Positions 5,971 through 6,943 of a stretch of DNA of 6,943 bases are shown in pieces. The stretch's first letter is position 1, and every line of letters starts with the position of its first letter. Source of the stretch: Gammaproteobacteria bacterium (GTDB lineage Bacteria > Pseudomonadota > Gammaproteobacteria > GCA-001735895); the NCBI GenBank assembly GCA_029882955.1, contig JAOUJX010000219.1, forward strand, positions 1 through 6,943. Reading direction: 5' to 3'. Under the pieces are notes generated by a model that was not told the DNA's origin, ran no database searches, and was given only the letters and a program-made list of their open reading frames with translations. Made by a program: the position numbers and the translations under genes.

Positions 5971-6943
5971 ATGAGCGCAGCACCAGTCCGCGGTTTCCCG
6001 GTCTCCGAATTCGAACAGCGTACCCAACGCGCGCAACGCATGATGCGTGATCTCAAAATCGACGCCATGCTGTTGACCACCGAACCGTACGTACGATATT
6101 TCACCGGTTTCTTCACCCAGTTCTGGCTTAGTCCGACCCGCCCATGGTTTTTACTGGTACCGGCGCAAGGTAAGCCCATCGCGGTCATTCCAACCATCGG
6201 CGTGGTCGGAATGCTCGACACATGGATAGACGATGTGCGCTCCTGGTCATCGCCTCAGCCGGGTGACGATGGTATCTCCTTATTAACCAGCGCTATCAGG
6301 GAACTGCCGGGTAAATATGGTCGACTCGGCGTACCGATTGGCATTGAAAGCCATTTACGCATGCCTGCCATGGATTTCGAGCGCTTAAAAGCCAACCTGA
6401 GCAATACCGAGGTCGTCGACTGCGCCCTGCTGATGCTGGCGCTTTGCAATATCAAGTCGGCTGCCGAAATCGAAAAAATAAAATATGTCTGCGAACTCAC
6501 CTCCGACAGCTTCAACGCCCTGCCCGGTTTTGCCAAAGCGGGTGATAGCGAAAGAGACATTGTCAAAGCGATGCGCATCGATCTGCTACAACGCGGTGCC
6601 GATCATACGCCTTTCATGGTTTCTGCTTCCGGTCAGAATGGTTACGACAATATCATCATGGGACCGACTGACCGGGTTCTGGAAAATGGCGATTTACTCA
6701 TCATCGACACCGGTACTTTGTATGACGGTTACTATTGTGACTTTGATCGGAACTTTGCCTTTGGTCATGCTTCAGATGATAGTAAGCGCGCCTACGATAC
6801 GGTGTTTCAAAGTACCGAAGCTGGCTTTGCCGCGGCTAAACCAGGTAACACTACCAGCGATATCTGGCGTGCGATGTGGAAGGTACTCGAAGCCGGTGGT
6901 GCAGAAGGCAACGATATCGGGCGCATGGGTCATGGCCATGGCA
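5971..6943 (+). CDS. M24 family (creatinase/prolidase-fold) metallohydrolase, 3'-partial
   Basis: Open from ATG 5971 to the window edge (324 whole codons, no stop), so the C-terminus is missing; relatives are about 390-410 residues. Residues ~12-150 form the creatinase N-terminal domain (FEQRTQRAQRMM, YVRYFTGF) and ~165 onward the pita-bread catalytic domain. Metal ligands are visible: D246 in IIDTG and D257 in YYCDFDR, at the family's 11-residue spacing, then GHGHG (320-324), with H321 at the place of the GHGIG metal His. Retained ligands argue against true creatinase, which has lost them. The conserved active-site His normally found in the SGxN...HxxP region is absent: ASGQNGYDNIIMGPTDR has Ile there. 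Relatives are annotated as Xaa-Pro peptidases or creatinase-like C-N hydrolases; the substrate is unknown. GGTGA five bases upstream supports ATG 5971; an in-frame GTG at 5962 would add three residues. It lies 12 nt after the ammonia-lyase gene, so co-transcription is likely. Confidence 0.85.
   Translation, partial: MSAAPVRGFPVSEFEQRTQRAQRMMRDLKIDAMLLTTEPYVRYFTGFFTQFWLSPTRPWFLLVPAQGKPIAVIPTIGVVGMLDTWIDDVRSWSSPQPGDDGISLLTSAIRELPGKYGRLGVPIGIESHLRMPAMDFERLKANLSNTEVVDCALLMLALCNIKSAAEIEKIKYVCELTSDSFNALPGFAKAGDSERDIVKAMRIDLLQRGADHTPFMVSASGQNGYDNIIMGPTDRVLENGDLLIIDTGTLYDGYYCDFDRNFAFGHASDDSKRAYDTVFQSTEAGFAAAKPGNTTSDIWRAMWKVLEAGGAEGNDIGRMGHGHG

Larger units (their letters stand above)
1..6943 (+). other. 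Putative catabolic operon (five co-directional genes, both ends open)
   Basis: All five genes are on one strand, with gaps of 2, 2, 2 and 12 nt. No space is available for an internal promoter or intrinsic terminator between them, and I see no hairpin followed by a T-run at any junction. The three 2-nt gaps place each stop codon just before the next ATG, an arrangement that usually gives translational coupling. The transcript must begin upstream of base 1 and end beyond base 6943, so its promoter, regulator and any transporter genes are not visible here. Confidence 0.75.

Noticed and set aside
5955..6578. Antisense open frames opposite the M24 gene (5955-6221 and 6255-6578)
   Set aside because: The + strand frame from 5971 to the edge has a full M24 domain with metal ligands, so these are shadows.
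5971..6943. Creatinase or ectoine hydrolase (DoeA/EutD) as a specific name for the M24 gene
   Set aside because: The metal ligands lost in creatinase are present, the creatinase catalytic His is absent, and no other ectoine or creatine genes are in view. Only a family-level name is supported.

Overview
The window is densely coding on the + strand. It reads as the middle of one catabolic operon from a proteobacterium. Base composition is roughly balanced, and the gene content resembles clusters that marine Gamma- and Alphaproteobacteria use on N-methylated or other small nitrogen compounds. The phylum-level call is an inference; no rRNA or marker gene is present.

Layout, left to right: (1) 1-1734, the 3'-terminal ~70% of a dimethylglycine/sarcosine dehydrogenase-like flavoprotein with a GcvT-type folate-binding half, its N-terminus outside the window; (2) 1737-4175, a complete 812-residue divergent paralogue of it; (3) 4178-4762, a 194-residue HD-domain protein whose metal-ligand pattern resembles the PhnZ/TmpB/MIOX mixed-valence diiron oxygenases; (4) 4765-5958, a PLP-dependent diaminopropionate ammonia-lyase-like enzyme; (5) 5971-6943, the first 324 codons of an M24 (creatinase/prolidase-fold) hydrolase that runs off the right edge. 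The first three junctions each have exactly 2 nt between stop and start, and the fourth has 12 nt. No intergenic region exceeds 12 nt, so there is no promoter, terminator, RNA gene, CRISPR array or mobile element to report. Both edges cut through genes of the same direction, so the operon extends beyond the window on both sides.

How the genes may work together (inference): the two flavoproteins would oxidatively remove N-methyl groups and pass the one-carbon unit to tetrahydrofolate. The M24 hydrolase would open an amidine, amide or peptide-like bond in the starting compound. The ammonia-lyase would release an amine or ammonia from a 2,3-diamino acid-type intermediate, yielding a keto acid such as pyruvate. 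The HD protein would oxidise a C-H bond or hydrolyse an intermediate. I do not recognise this five-gene combination as a characterised pathway, and the substrate cannot be read from the sequence. The least explained gene is the HD protein; the two dehydrogenase paralogues also differ at the presumed catalytic Asp of the GcvT half.
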